From Clostridiaceae bacterium (GTDB taxonomy: Bacteria > Bacillota > Clostridia > Acetivibrionales > DUMB01): a stretch of DNA of 64,000 nucleotides. Below the pieces are notes generated by a model. It saw nothing but the letters and a program-made list of their open reading frames with translations, ran no database searches and was not told the DNA's origin. Where the stretch lies: NCBI GenBank assembly GCA_012840085.1, contig DUMB01000014.1, positions 1-64,000 on the forward strand, written 5' to 3'. How positions within the stretch are numbered: the first letter of the stretch is position 1; every line of letters begins with the position of its first letter. This document shows positions 8,419-18,209 of this stretch, piece after piece. The position numbers and the translations under genes are program-made.

Positions 8419-9450
8419 ATGAGAGCTGCAAAAAAGCTATGTGAAGGCAGGGGTATCAGCGTCGCTGCTTCAGCAACGCCGGAACCAGGTCACGGTCAGG
8501 TGCTTATAAAGGTGAAAACTGCCGGGATTTGCGGTACTGATTTACATATTTATAAATGGGATGAGTGGTCTCAAAATAGGGTTAAGCCTCCTTTGACAAT
8601 CGGCCATGAATTTGTAGGTGAAATATGCGAGCTGGGCAGCGGTGTGAATGGACTGAAAGCAGGACAGAGGGTTTCTGCAGAGGGACATATAACCTGTGGA
8701 CACTGCAGGTATTGCAAAAACGGGCAGGGGCACATATGCCAGACTGTAAAAATAATAGGCGTGGATAGGGACGGCTGCTTTGCGGAGTATATATGCATGC
8801 CTCAGGAAAATGTGTGGCCGGTCCACGAGAGCATACCAGACAGGTATGCGGCGGTATTTGATCCGCTGGGAAATGCAATGCACACGGTTATGGCACAACC
8901 AGTATCCATGAAAACGGTGCTGATAACCGGAGCCGGTTCCATAGGGCTGTTTGCAATACCCATAGCCAAAGAGAACGGAGCTTCAAAAGTGATAGTTGTG
9001 GAGCCGTCCAGTCTGAAAAAGGAAATAGCTCTAAAGGTCGGCGCGGATGAAGTGCTGGATCCGGGTGATTGTGATATCAGGGAAAACATTCTTGAGATGA
9101 CTGACGGAAGAGGTCCTGACGTATTGCTTGAAATGAGCGGCAACGTGAACTCCATACGGCTTGGACTGGACCTTTTATGCAACGGAGGTACGGCAAGCCT
9201 GCTGGGAATACCGCCGAAAGAGATGCCTATAAACTTAGCGGAGCAGGTGATTTTTAAAGGAATAACAATACACGGAATAACAGGAAGAAGGATGTATGAG
9301 ACCTGGTACCAGTGCGAGAGTTTTCTCAAGAAGAGCGGAAAGCTTATAGATCCGATCATTACGCACACAGTAGCCCTTGAAGACATCGAAAAAGGGTTTT
9401 TGCTCATGGAGCAAAACCAGGCTGTAAAAGTCCTGGTTGAAATCAATTGA
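8419..9450 (+). CDS. tdh: L-threonine 3-dehydrogenase
   Basis: This zinc-dependent medium-chain dehydrogenase (EC 1.1.1.103) oxidises L-threonine to 2-amino-3-oxobutyrate with NAD. Visible features are the catalytic zinc motif AGICGTDLHIYKWDEW and GHEFVGE, the four-cysteine structural zinc loop CGHCRYCKNGQGHIC, and the Rossmann fingerprint ITGAGSIGLFAIPIA. With the ATG at 8419 it has 343 residues, the Tdh norm; a GTG at 8401 is possible but has no ribosome binding site, whereas gaggg at 8403-8407 fits the ATG. Its product is unstable and is used by Kbl, encoded 145 bases downstream. Confidence 0.92.
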   Translation: MRAAKKLCEGRGISVAASATPEPGHGQVLIKVKTAGICGTDLHIYKWDEWSQNRVKPPLTIGHEFVGEICELGSGVNGLKAGQRVSAEGHITCGHCRYCKNGQGHICQTVKIIGVDRDGCFAEYICMPQENVWPVHESIPDRYAAVFDPLGNAMHTVMAQPVSMKTVLITGAGSIGLFAIPIAKENGASKVIVVEPSSLKKEIALKVGADEVLDPGDCDIRENILEMTDGRGPDVLLEMSGNVNSIRLGLDLLCNGGTASLLGIPPKEMPINLAEQVIFKGITIHGITGRRMYETWYQCESFLKKSGKLIDPIITHTVALEDIEKGFLLMEQNQAVKVLVEIN

Positions 9451-9595
9451 TATATAAGGTCGTTTTGGCACTGTGTGTATCAACATAAAGAAGGACTTTG
9501 AACTGAGAAAATTATGCTGATGCTGCGGCGGGATGTAGGCGAATGCCTTTCGTTCCAGTATATGCCGCCATCGATAGAATGGAGTGAATTAAAAA

Positions 9596-10789
9596 ATGTC
9601 GGACAAATTTTATGCAAATCTTCAAAATACATTAGAATCCTTAAAGACATCAGGGACATATAAAAATCTGAAGTATCTGTCATCTCCGCTGTCAAACAGT
9701 GCTTTTGTGGAGGAATATGGTAAAGTGACCATCCTGTGCTCCAATAACTACCTTGGACTTGCGGATAAACCGGAAATAATACAGGCGGGCATTGATGCTC
9801 TGAAAAAATATGGAGCAGGAGCGGCAAGTGTGCGTTTCATTTGCGGAACCTTCGACATACACAGGGCCCTTGAGGAAAAAATATCAGATTTCCTGCACAC
9901 AGAGGCAGCTCTTACATACACATCCTGCTGGAGCGCAAATACCGCCGTAATACCCGCTATATTGGGACCCGGAGACGCCGTAATTTCAGATGAGCTAAAT
10001 CATGCAAGCATCATAGACGGGTGCAGGCTGGTAGGCAAGGATGTGAAAAGGCTGGTATACAAACATTCGGATATGGATTCCCTTGAGGAGAAGCTCAAAG
10101 AGGCTTCTGACTGCGGAACAATCCTCGTAGTGACAGACGGAGTATTCTCCATGGAAGGTGACGTTGCCAAGTTGCCTGAAATTGTTGCTCTTGCTGAAAG
10201 ATACGGAGCTATCGTCATGATGGACGATTCTCATGCCACCGGGGTTATAGGCAAGAGCGGCAGAGGCACTGCCGAATATTACAACATGCTGGGGAAGGTG
10301 GATATAATATCCGGCACCTTCGGAAAAGCGCTGGGAGGAGCCGGCGGCGGATTCATAGCAGGCAGGAAGCCTTTAATCGACATGCTGGTACAAAAGTCCA
10401 GACCCCACCTTTTTTCCAACTCATTGCCTCCGGTGCTCGCTGCTATAGCCCTTGCGGCGGTTGAATATCTTGAATCCAACCCGCAGATTGTGGAATCGCT
10501 TCGCAGCAAGGCCAAATACATGCGCCAAGAGCTGATAAAAGCAGGTTTAGAGCCCCTTGAAGGGGATAGTGCTATAATACCTATTATTGTCGGCGATACT
10601 GCGAAGGCTATATGCATTGCCGATGCGATGCTTAAAAAAGGTGTTTATGCTACAGGCTTCGGCTATCCGGTCGTGCCGGAAGGAAAGGCGAGAATAAGGA
10701 TTCAGGTATCGGATGCCCTGACCTATGACGATATAGATTTATCGGTAAGAGTTTTGTGTGAGTGTTTGCGGCAGTCAGCAGCTGTTTAA
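9596..10789 (+). CDS. kbl: 2-amino-3-ketobutyrate CoA ligase (glycine C-acetyltransferase)
   Basis: This PLP enzyme (EC 2.3.1.29) cleaves 2-amino-3-oxobutyrate with CoA to glycine and acetyl-CoA. It has 397 residues, the usual length. The Schiff-base lysine is Lys244 in SGTFGKALGGAGGG, the same position as in the Escherichia coli enzyme, and DDSHATGVIG is also typical of alpha-oxoamine synthases. The ribosome binding site ggagtg is about 12 bases before the ATG. With tdh it feeds glycine to the cleavage system encoded upstream. 8-amino-7-oxononanoate synthase is the closest alternative, but the tdh neighbour argues against it. Confidence 0.92.
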   Translation: MSDKFYANLQNTLESLKTSGTYKNLKYLSSPLSNSAFVEEYGKVTILCSNNYLGLADKPEIIQAGIDALKKYGAGAASVRFICGTFDIHRALEEKISDFLHTEAALTYTSCWSANTAVIPAILGPGDAVISDELNHASIIDGCRLVGKDVKRLVYKHSDMDSLEEKLKEASDCGTILVVTDGVFSMEGDVAKLPEIVALAERYGAIVMMDDSHATGVIGKSGRGTAEYYNMLGKVDIISGTFGKALGGAGGGFIAGRKPLIDMLVQKSRPHLFSNSLPPVLAAIALAAVEYLESNPQIVESLRSKAKYMRQELIKAGLEPLEGDSAIIPIIVGDTAKAICIADAMLKKGVYATGFGYPVVPEGKARIRIQVSDALTYDDIDLSVRVLCECLRQSAAV

Positions 10790-11109
10790 TCCCATATGTG
10801 TTTGATCCCCCTATAGCAAAACAAACAAAAAACAATGAGAGGCGGAATTTAAAGCAGCTGCTGCCTAAAGCCGCCTAAGGCTGTAGTTCCGCAACCTGAG
10901 GCAGTTATTGCAGGAATTTTTGTTTATGCTTCAGGCCGGATTTTCATTGATCCATCTGCAAGGAGTATTGTTGACGGTGTACAAAAATATTTTAAATATT
11001 CTTTATAATTTAGAAGGATTTTCTCAGCTATTTGTAGAATATAATATTCCATAACCTATCCTACCACACTACCACATGATTAAAGATGATGAGGAGGGCC
11101 TTATATATT
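10790..11109 (+). other. Intergenic stretch before the first glycan locus
   Basis: No gene is seen. An imperfect hairpin (gcggaa at 10842-10847 with ttccgc at 10887-10892) follows kbl and may help end transcription. Before the FadR-type gene there is a direct repeat ctaccaca ctaccaca at 11061-11076, a possible regulator site, then gaggaggg as ribosome binding site. Confidence 0.4.
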
Positions 11110-11820
11110 ATGATTGAGCCCGTTAAAAAGGTTATGGTTCATTCGAAAGCTGCAGAAATAATTGAAAAGTACATACATGAGAACGGCTTCAAAAATGGCG
11201 ATAAATTGCCGTCAGAGCGTGAGATGGCAAAGATGCTTTCTATTGGGCGCAACTCGCTTAGGGAGGCACTCAGAACCCTTGAGGCAATGAATCTTATTGA
11301 AGTGCGAAACGGCAGAGGAGTATTTGTCAAGGATATTGATGCCACAGTGGGAATAAATGTAAATGTTACGATTGCAAAAGTTAACTTTCTTGAGCTGCTT
11401 GACGTAAGAAAAACCCTTGAAATCCGTGCCATTGAACTGGCTATCATGAACGGCGGCAAAAGCGATATAGATGAGATAGAGCGTTGGCTTCTTGCAATCG
11501 AGGATAAATTTAATAAGGGTGTAGTGCCTGTAAACGAGGATGTTCAATTCCATCATGCCATATACCGTGCCGGGCATAACAGGACCCTTTTTGAGCTGGT
11601 AAGGCCCCTTGCGGACACTTTCAACAGTTTGTGGAAGCCTTTTGACCACAGGGAGGAACTTATTTTAGAAACGCTGTCCTTTCACAGGCCATTGTTTGAA
11701 GCTATTAAAAAACGCGATACGGACGCTGCGATCAGCGCTTTTAAACGGATTATAGATATCGATGAGAAGAAAATAGCCAATATTTATGATAGCTTTGTCA
11801 CAAGGCCGGAGGAAAAATGA
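11110..11820 (+). CDS. GntR-family transcriptional regulator, FadR subfamily
   Basis: The 236-residue protein has a winged helix-turn-helix at about residues 10-75 (GDKLPSEREMAKMLSIGRNSLREALRTLEAMNLIEVRNGRGVFV) and an all-helical FCD ligand domain after it. FCD proteins of this type usually respond to a sugar acid or other organic acid. The ATG at 11110 follows ggaggg. Its stop is four bases before the large glycoside hydrolase, so the regulator is first in that operon and probably controls it. A second FadR-type regulator lies at 18210. Confidence 0.88.
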   Translation: MIEPVKKVMVHSKAAEIIEKYIHENGFKNGDKLPSEREMAKMLSIGRNSLREALRTLEAMNLIEVRNGRGVFVKDIDATVGINVNVTIAKVNFLELLDVRKTLEIRAIELAIMNGGKSDIDEIERWLLAIEDKFNKGVVPVNEDVQFHHAIYRAGHNRTLFELVRPLADTFNSLWKPFDHREELILETLSFHRPLFEAIKKRDTDAAISAFKRIIDIDEKKIANIYDSFVTRPEEK

Positions 11821-11824
11821 GTTT

Positions 11825-14800
11825 ATGAACATAGAAAATTTTAAAAACCCACCAAAAGAATACCGGGAGGTTCCTTTCTGGTCCTGGAATGACAGGCTCG
11901 AAAGGGACGAATTGGTTTGGCAGATTGAAGAGATGGACAAGCAGGGCTGGGGCGGCTTTTTTATGCATTCGCGAAAAGGGCTTGTCACTCCCTACCTTTC
12001 AGAAGAATGGCTGAATAGGATACAGGAATGTGTTGAGGAAGCCAAAAGAAGGGGAATGGGGGCATGGCTTTATGATGAGGATAAATGGCCCAGCGGCTTC
12101 TGCGGGGGAAAGATACCGAAGCTCGGCAGCGAATACAGGCAGAAAGCGCTTTTAATGCGTGAGGATGAGATTGAGCTGTCCCAGGATGAGGTCCAGCTGT
12201 TGAAGGCTTATGCCGCCAAAAAGCAAGGACAAAAGTCCTATGCGGATATTACCTGCATTGACGCAGATTCGGCAGAACGGTGGAAGAAAGACGGCTACAC
12301 CATTCTGTATTTTTATAAATGGACTCAGCCTATAGGCCCGAACCGTTTTAACAATACGGCATGGGTAGATTTGTTAAACCCCAAGGTTACCGACGCCTTC
12401 CTTGAGAGCACTCATGAAGTATATAAACGCTGTATCGGCAGCGAGTTCGGAAAGGCGGTGCCGGGCATTTTTACCGACGAGAGCACAGTCTTATACTGGG
12501 CTTATTCTCCCAAAATAGCCTTGCCCTGGTCTGAGCACTTTGAAACCTACTTCATGGAATATAATGGTTATGACATCACCGAAAAGCTTCCGTACCTGTT
12601 CATAGACCTGGATGGCTTTGAGAAAATCAGGTACGATTACTGGAAGGTGGTAACAGGCTGTTTTGTGGAGAATTATGTCAAACGCATATACGAGTGGTGC
12701 GAGCGGAACAACCTGAAGTACACGGGGCATTTTATGGCTGAGGACTATTTTGAATTTACCATGCAATATTTGGGAAGCCTAATGCCCGCTTATGAGTATA
12801 TGCATATTCCCGGTGTAGACCACCTCAACAGGAACATAAACGACGTCATGACTGTTAAACAGGTGACCAGTGTAGCCCATCAGCTGGGGAAGGAAAGGGT
12901 TCTTTGTGAGATGTTCGGCTGCAGCGGGCAGAATTTTTCCTTTGAGCACCGCAAATGGATTGCAGACTGGAATCTCATACATGGAATAAACTTCATAAAC
13001 CCTCACCTGTCCCTTTATTCAATGCGCGGTGAGAGAAAAAGGGATTACCCTCCCAACTTGTTTTATCAGCAGCCCTGGTGGGAGCACAACAAAAAAATGG
13101 CCGATTATTGTTCAAGGCTGAGTTATGTGCTTTCAATGGGCAAAAGGGTAACGGACATACTGGTCATTCACAGCATCGAGAGCGCATGGTGCTGCTATAA
13201 TCCGACGGATGTGGTACTCGCTGAAGAAGGCCAGTTTGATACTCCCGACACCTGGATTGAATATAAGCCATCTCCGGAATTCAAGGTTAATGAGCTCAGC
13301 TACGGTTTTGATGAACTGATCAACATTTTACTGAAGCTGCATTACGATTATGACCTGGGAGACGAGGCGATAATCGCAAAACACGGAAGGGCGGACGGCA
13401 GGATTTTCAGGGTTGGACAAGGGGAATACGGTATTGTGGTGGTACCTCCCAGCATCACATTAAGAAAATCTACAGCCCTGATGCTGCAGGATTTCGTCAA
13501 TTTGGGAGGTATTCTGGCTTTCATTGGAGAAATGCCGCGTTTGATAGACGGTGCTCCCGATTGTTCGGGCATACTTGAGGCCATCGCCGGCAAGGCTTTT
13601 GTTTTGCCGCTGGAAGCCACGGCTATCAAGGAGTTTCTTGAAAGATGCACGGAAAGCCGGGTGTCCGTTGAAGGTGAAGGCAATGAAGCTGTTTGGTATC
13701 ATTTGAGGAAAGTGGATAACAAGACAGTGGCTTTCTTTGCAAACACCGATAAAGACAGGGAAATAACGGTTTCCATCGATATAAGGGCGAAAGGTCATGT
13801 GGAACAATGGGATCCATTTAAAGGATGCGTCCTTGACATTCCTTTTGAGCATGACGGCAGAATGACAAGGATTGCTTACACCTTTCCTCCTGCAGGTTCC
13901 TTGCTCGTGGTTATTGACGAAGGGAGGGAGGCAAAACCCTTTAAGGCGCCCCACAAAAGCGTTATTGACTGTTATGAACTTGACAGCCTATGGGAGATTA
14001 AGCCCCTCAACAAAAACAGCATTACCCTTGACTACTGCACCTGCAGCCTGAACGATTCCAATGCCGGCGGCTTAATGCCGGTGCACAGGGCCCACGATGC
14101 GGTCATGAAGAGCAAGAAGGATTTTGTCCTGTCCTACGTTTTCGACAGCGCGGACTGGGATGGGGACGGGGGCATGCTGGTTGTTGAAAGTCCGGAATGC
14201 TTTAACATTACATTGAACGGGGTGCCGGTGAACCGACGCTTCGGTGGCGGCTATTGGGTGGACAAATCCTTTAAGACGGCTGCGATCAGCGATTTGGTGA
14301 AGGCCGGTACCAACGTAGTGGAGTTAAAGGCAAAGTGGCATGAAAATATTGAAATAGAATCCATATACATACTTGGAGATTTTGAGGTGGAAAATCAGTC
14401 CAACAGGAGCTTTAAGCTTGTTAAACCCAAGACGGAGGCTGTTTCAGGGGATTTAGTTTATAAAGGGTATCCGTTTTTTACGGGCAAGATGCGCTTTTGC
14501 CAAAAATGGAGTCTGGCTGAAAAAGGCGAAGGGCAGTATTTCCTGGAGGTCGAACAGCAGGGAAGCATTGTCGTAGAGGCCGCTGTAAACGGCCATATGT
14601 CAGAAGCAGCCATAGTCAGGCCATATGTCTGGGATATAACACCGTATATCACGGAGGGGGAAAACCTAATAGAAATTACGCTTACCACTTCGCTGCACAA
14701 TCTTCTTGGACCCCATCATTCCACGAAAGGTGAAATTACGGTTTGCGCGCCTGCAAGCTTCCGAGATGAGAAAAATTGGACGGATGAATACCATTTTGTG

Positions 14801-14863
14801 GAACTTGGTGTGCGAAGGGCGCGGATTTATAAGGTTGTAGAGGGAACAGAGAGCGATAAATAG
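11825..14863 (+). CDS. Large glycoside hydrolase, GH106-like (alpha-L-rhamnosidase-type)
   Basis: This 1012-residue protein begins with VPFWSWNDRLERDELVWQIEEMDKQGWGGFFMH and contains WLYDEDKWPSGFCGG, segments typical of the family annotated as GH106 or alpha-L-rhamnosidase-like. A TIM-barrel domain fills about the first 600 residues, and a beta-sandwich of galactose-binding type lies near the C-terminus (about 740-1000, with LVKAGTNVVELKAKWH). No signal peptide is seen, so it probably acts on oligosaccharides after import. The start at 11825 follows ggagg in the end of the regulator gene. The substrate is inferred only from family resemblance; rhamnose specificity is not proven, and such proteins are often annotated only as hypothetical glycosyl hydrolases. 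Confidence 0.65.
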   Translation: MNIENFKNPPKEYREVPFWSWNDRLERDELVWQIEEMDKQGWGGFFMHSRKGLVTPYLSEEWLNRIQECVEEAKRRGMGAWLYDEDKWPSGFCGGKIPKLGSEYRQKALLMREDEIELSQDEVQLLKAYAAKKQGQKSYADITCIDADSAERWKKDGYTILYFYKWTQPIGPNRFNNTAWVDLLNPKVTDAFLESTHEVYKRCIGSEFGKAVPGIFTDESTVLYWAYSPKIALPWSEHFETYFMEYNGYDITEKLPYLFIDLDGFEKIRYDYWKVVTGCFVENYVKRIYEWCERNNLKYTGHFMAEDYFEFTMQYLGSLMPAYEYMHIPGVDHLNRNINDVMTVKQVTSVAHQLGKERVLCEMFGCSGQNFSFEHRKWIADWNLIHGINFINPHLSLYSMRGERKRDYPPNLFYQQPWWEHNKKMADYCSRLSYVLSMGKRVTDILVIHSIESAWCCYNPTDVVLAEEGQFDTPDTWIEYKPSPEFKVNELSYGFDELINILLKLHYDYDLGDEAIIAKHGRADGRIFRVGQGEYGIVVVPPSITLRKSTALMLQDFVNLGGILAFIGEMPRLIDGAPDCSGILEAIAGKAFVLPLEATAIKEFLERCTESRVSVEGEGNEAVWYHLRKVDNKTVAFFANTDKDREITVSIDIRAKGHVEQWDPFKGCVLDIPFEHDGRMTRIAYTFPPAGSLLVVIDEGREAKPFKAPHKSVIDCYELDSLWEIKPLNKNSITLDYCTCSLNDSNAGGLMPVHRAHDAVMKSKKDFVLSYVFDSADWDGDGGMLVVESPECFNITLNGVPVNRRFGGGYWVDKSFKTAAISDLVKAGTNVVELKAKWHENIEIESIYILGDFEVENQSNRSFKLVKPKTEAVSGDLVYKGYPFFTGKMRFCQKWSLAEKGEGQYFLEVEQQGSIVVEAAVNGHMSEAAIVRPYVWDITPYITEGENLIEITLTTSLHNLLGPHHSTKGEITVCAPASFRDEKNWTDEYHFVELGVRRARIYKVVEGTESDK

Positions 14864-14901
14864 TATTGTCCGATAAATTTTGAATCTGGGGAGATTACGT
14901 G

Positions 14902-16980
14902 ATGTCTGATTTATATAAAAAAACATATAGAGGATATTTGATTGACCACCATTCACCCAATCCTCCCATAGTGACTCTTGATAAATTGGATGTGGAGGAA
15001 TATGAACGCTTTTTCAGGGAAGCTAATATCAACAACCTGATGCTTTACTGCAAGGACCACTGGGGTGTAACTTATTATGATACAAAAGTAGGCAAAAGGC
15101 ATCCGGGACTGAAGGAAGACTGGATCGCAAAGCTTAAGCCGGTATTAAAGAAGCTGGGAATTGAGTTCAATGCCTATTACAGCATTGAGTATGACACCTA
15201 TGCTCCAAAGGTCCATCCTGAGTGGAGCGTCTGTAAGCCTGACGGTACTCCCTGTGTTCTTACAGGAAGGATACCCAAATGGGGAATGCTCTGCTATGAA
15301 ACCGGTTATAGGCAGTATGTGCTGGAACAGCTTAAGGAAATTGTGTCGGTATACCGGCCTGACAGCCTGTTCCTGGACATATTCGGAAAATCTCTATGCT
15401 ACTGTCCTGCCTGCAAGAGCAAGTTTGAGAAGCAATATGGCTATCCTCTTCCTGAGGATGAGGAAACGCTGAAGATAAAGAACAAGGACATTTTGGGGTT
15501 TTTGGACAGCTGTGCCAAGGATATGCTTAAAGATGTCCTCGCCACTGTCAAAAGTATCGACCCTGACTTAAAGGTGACTATAAACTTCGCTGGTTTGTAC
15601 AGCAAGGAAATCAGGGATATGCTGGACTACCAGTTTACCGAGCCATGGGCCGGCAACTGGCTCTCGGCTGCCTATTCAAGGGATACGGCACCGGGGCAGT
15701 ATCCGCAGATGGGGCCGGGAGACGTGTCTGAAGTCTACAATTACCGACCCGAGACGGTTTACATACTGGCCGCCTCCCAGATAGCGGCTCAGGGTTGCAG
15801 AATTTTCATGTACAGCGGTTCCCAGCATCCTGACGGCACCCTTGAGCATGAAGAGGCAAGGCGCATAGGCGCTGCATACAGGGAAGTTGAAAAGTTCGAA
15901 GAATATCTGGAAAATAGGAAGGTCATAGCTGATATAGGAATTGTGCAAAGTGATTTGGCTTCAATTATAAATAATGACACGTCCCTTATCGCAAACGCCA
16001 CTGAAAGGTTGAAGGCCGGAAGCAAGCACAGGGCTGCGATTTTGGGAGCAATGAAGCTTTGTGATTACTCGAAATATACGTGGAATGTAGTCCCCGAGCA
16101 AGAGTTGACGGCCGAGAGGGCAAAAAGTTATAAGGTGCTTGTGCTTCCCAACGTGTACCACATCGGCGAAAGGCTCAAAAATATTTTAGAGGGCTACGTC
16201 AAGGCAGGAGGGGTATTGATATCCGCCGGAGAGACTGGGCTTTATGACGGCGAAGGCAGAAGGCTGGATTGCTATGCACTGGAGGATTTGTATGGTTGCA
16301 GCTATCTTGAGACGATTGATAAATACGCTTCAAGCGAATGGGGCAGCTATCTGAAACAAATCGGAGATGCGATGTGGAAGTATGTGCCCGAAACTTATCC
16401 GCCTGTTTCCGAAACAAGGCACAAGGTTAAGGCCGGGACAGGAAAGCCGCTGGCGTACTTTGTCGACCCGGCGACAGAGGTAACCGATGAAAAATGGGTT
16501 AACTGGTGGTGTCCACCGCCATCCTACGTTACGGACGACCCTGCGATTGTGGAAAACCGCTATGGAGACGGCAGAGTGATATTTGCAGCCTTTGATCTGT
16601 TTACCATGGAAAATAAAGGATTCCAGCTTGTGAGAGATATGTTCAGGGGATTGCTGGAGAAGAGCATTGAATGCCCTTCGATAAAACTTGAAACTGAATA
16701 TTTGAATATTTTGGGATATGTCTGCTATGAAAGGGCTGCAAGCAAGGAATTGATTATTCATGAGATGTCCAGGATGGCAGAGCTTGCAAACGGCGATACG
16801 CCGGAAGTGGATGGAGGCACTCTTACCGTTTCGTCCCGATATAGAAGGCTGAAAGCCGCAGAGCTTGTTTACCCCGAAAAGAGACCGCTGGAAGTTAAAA
16901 ACAAAGGGGATTTGCAAGAAGTTAAGCTTCCGGGATTAAAGATTCACCAGGTGATAAGGCTGGTTTATCAGCCGGATTAA
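14902..16980 (+). CDS. Putative glycoside hydrolase with GATase-like trimerisation domain
   Basis: This 692-residue cytoplasmic protein has an N-terminal TIM-barrel-like half resembling the hypothetical glycosyl hydrolase 6 group (SLFLDIFGKSLCYCPACKSKF, a pattern shared with fucosidase-like and GH42-like enzymes). About residues 330-540 resemble the beta-galactosidase trimerisation domain, a class I glutamine-amidotransferase-like fold (VLVLPNVYHIGERLKNILEGYVKAGG). The ATG at 14902 is preferred over an in-frame GTG at 14899 because ggggag then has normal spacing. It follows the GH106-like gene by 38 bases, so both probably work on the same imported glycan. The specificity cannot be read from sequence. 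Confidence 0.6.
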   Translation: MSDLYKKTYRGYLIDHHSPNPPIVTLDKLDVEEYERFFREANINNLMLYCKDHWGVTYYDTKVGKRHPGLKEDWIAKLKPVLKKLGIEFNAYYSIEYDTYAPKVHPEWSVCKPDGTPCVLTGRIPKWGMLCYETGYRQYVLEQLKEIVSVYRPDSLFLDIFGKSLCYCPACKSKFEKQYGYPLPEDEETLKIKNKDILGFLDSCAKDMLKDVLATVKSIDPDLKVTINFAGLYSKEIRDMLDYQFTEPWAGNWLSAAYSRDTAPGQYPQMGPGDVSEVYNYRPETVYILAASQIAAQGCRIFMYSGSQHPDGTLEHEEARRIGAAYREVEKFEEYLENRKVIADIGIVQSDLASIINNDTSLIANATERLKAGSKHRAAILGAMKLCDYSKYTWNVVPEQELTAERAKSYKVLVLPNVYHIGERLKNILEGYVKAGGVLISAGETGLYDGEGRRLDCYALEDLYGCSYLETIDKYASSEWGSYLKQIGDAMWKYVPETYPPVSETRHKVKAGTGKPLAYFVDPATEVTDEKWVNWWCPPPSYVTDDPAIVENRYGDGRVIFAAFDLFTMENKGFQLVRDMFRGLLEKSIECPSIKLETEYLNILGYVCYERAASKELIIHEMSRMAELANGDTPEVDGGTLTVSSRYRRLKAAELVYPEKRPLEVKNKGDLQEVKLPGLKIHQVIRLVYQPD

Positions 16981-17024
16981 AGCAAAAAGGTGAGAAAATT
17001 GCGAAATATCAACCTTACATGTAA

Positions 17025-17053
17025 TTGACTATTTGGGGTATTTTCTTTATGAT
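17025..17053 (+). promoter_or_regulatory. Promoter before the first URO-D-like gene
   Basis: TTGACT at 17025-17030, a 17-base spacer and TATGAT at 17048-17053 form a good sigma-A-type promoter 80 bases before the start at 17133. Confidence 0.65.
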
Positions 17054-17132
17054 TTACATATAAGGTATATGCTATCAGCCATCATACAGGTTATGAATTG
17101 AATTTTATTAATTGATTTAAGGAGAATCTCGT

Positions 17133-18143
17133 ATGGTCACTTCGAGGGAACTGGTTTACAGGACATTAGAACTGAAAAACAATATCAGAGTTCCAAGGGA
17201 ATTATGGATCTTGCCGTGGGCAAATATGAACTATCAGGAGGAGCTGGATAAAATCAGGCGGGATTTTCCTGACGATATAGTTTCAGTGCCCGGATTCTGT
17301 GAAAAGTCACCCAGGATTAGAGGTGACCAGTACGAGGTAGGGGAATACATGGATGAGTGGGGCTGCATATTCACTAACAGGCAGCGGGGGATCATCGGCG
17401 AGATAAAAAACCCCATAATCCGGGATGAGGATTGGGCGGATGCAGATGACTTTGAATTCCCGGAGGAATTAATACATATCGACAAAGACAAGATAAATGA
17501 ATTCTGCCAAAACACCGATAAATTCGTTTTGCCTGCCGAATATGCGAGACCCTTTGAAAGGCTGCAGTTTCTCAGAGGAACGGAACAATTGTATATTGAT
17601 TTGGCCTACAGACCCCCAAAGATGTTTGAATTTATTGAGAAGCTCCATGATTTTAATTGCCGGATGCTCAGTGCATGGGCGGAAACAGATGTGGACGCCC
17701 TGACTATAATGGATGACTGGGGTTCCCAGGTGAACCTGCTGATAAGCCCGGAGTTATGGGTTGAAATTTTTAAGCCGATGTACAGAGATTATATCGAGAT
17801 TGCACATAAGCACGGAAAGAAGGCGTTCATGCATTCTGACGGCAACATACTGGCCATAATTCCCCATTTGATAGATATCGGACTGGATGCCTTGAACTCC
17901 CAGATTTTTTGCATGGGTTTGGAAAACCTCAAGCAATTTAAAGGGGAAATTTGTTTTTGGGGAGAGATTGACAGACAGTGGCTGCTGCCGAGAGGCACCG
18001 AAAAACAAATAGAAGATGCGGTGAAATCGGTTAAGGAAAGCCTGTGGACAAACGGCGGCTGTATCGCTCAATGTGAATTCAGCATAGGTGCCAACCCTAA
18101 AAACGTTTATAAAGTTTTTGAAGTATGGGACAAGTTGGTGTAG
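17133..18143 (+). CDS. URO-D/MtaA-superfamily protein (uroporphyrinogen decarboxylase-like)
   Basis: This 336-residue TIM-barrel protein belongs to the uroporphyrinogen decarboxylase/corrinoid methyltransferase superfamily, seen from the C-terminal pattern KAFMHSDGNILAIIPHLIDIGLDALN and the LLPRGTEKQIEDAVK segment. It is not a haem enzyme by context: no other tetrapyrrole genes are near. Methyltransferases of the MtaA type usually carry HxCG in this position for zinc; here the motif is HSDG, so zinc methyltransferase chemistry may be lost. The ATG at 17133 follows aggag. Such proteins recur in clostridial glycan-use loci, but their function is unknown to me. Related copies are at 26397 (decayed) and 26941. 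Confidence 0.75.
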   Translation: MVTSRELVYRTLELKNNIRVPRELWILPWANMNYQEELDKIRRDFPDDIVSVPGFCEKSPRIRGDQYEVGEYMDEWGCIFTNRQRGIIGEIKNPIIRDEDWADADDFEFPEELIHIDKDKINEFCQNTDKFVLPAEYARPFERLQFLRGTEQLYIDLAYRPPKMFEFIEKLHDFNCRMLSAWAETDVDALTIMDDWGSQVNLLISPELWVEIFKPMYRDYIEIAHKHGKKAFMHSDGNILAIIPHLIDIGLDALNSQIFCMGLENLKQFKGEICFWGEIDRQWLLPRGTEKQIEDAVKSVKESLWTNGGCIAQCEFSIGANPKNVYKVFEVWDKLV

Positions 18144-18209
18144 CTCCGGAGGCTTTTACATAAAAGTATATCAAGATTTTGGAATACATGTTGTGAGGGA
18201 TACGAGCTG

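Noticed and set aside
17133-18143. Haem biosynthesis gene hemE
   Set aside because: The protein only shares the superfamily fold; the context is sugar uptake and glycoside hydrolases with no tetrapyrrole genes.
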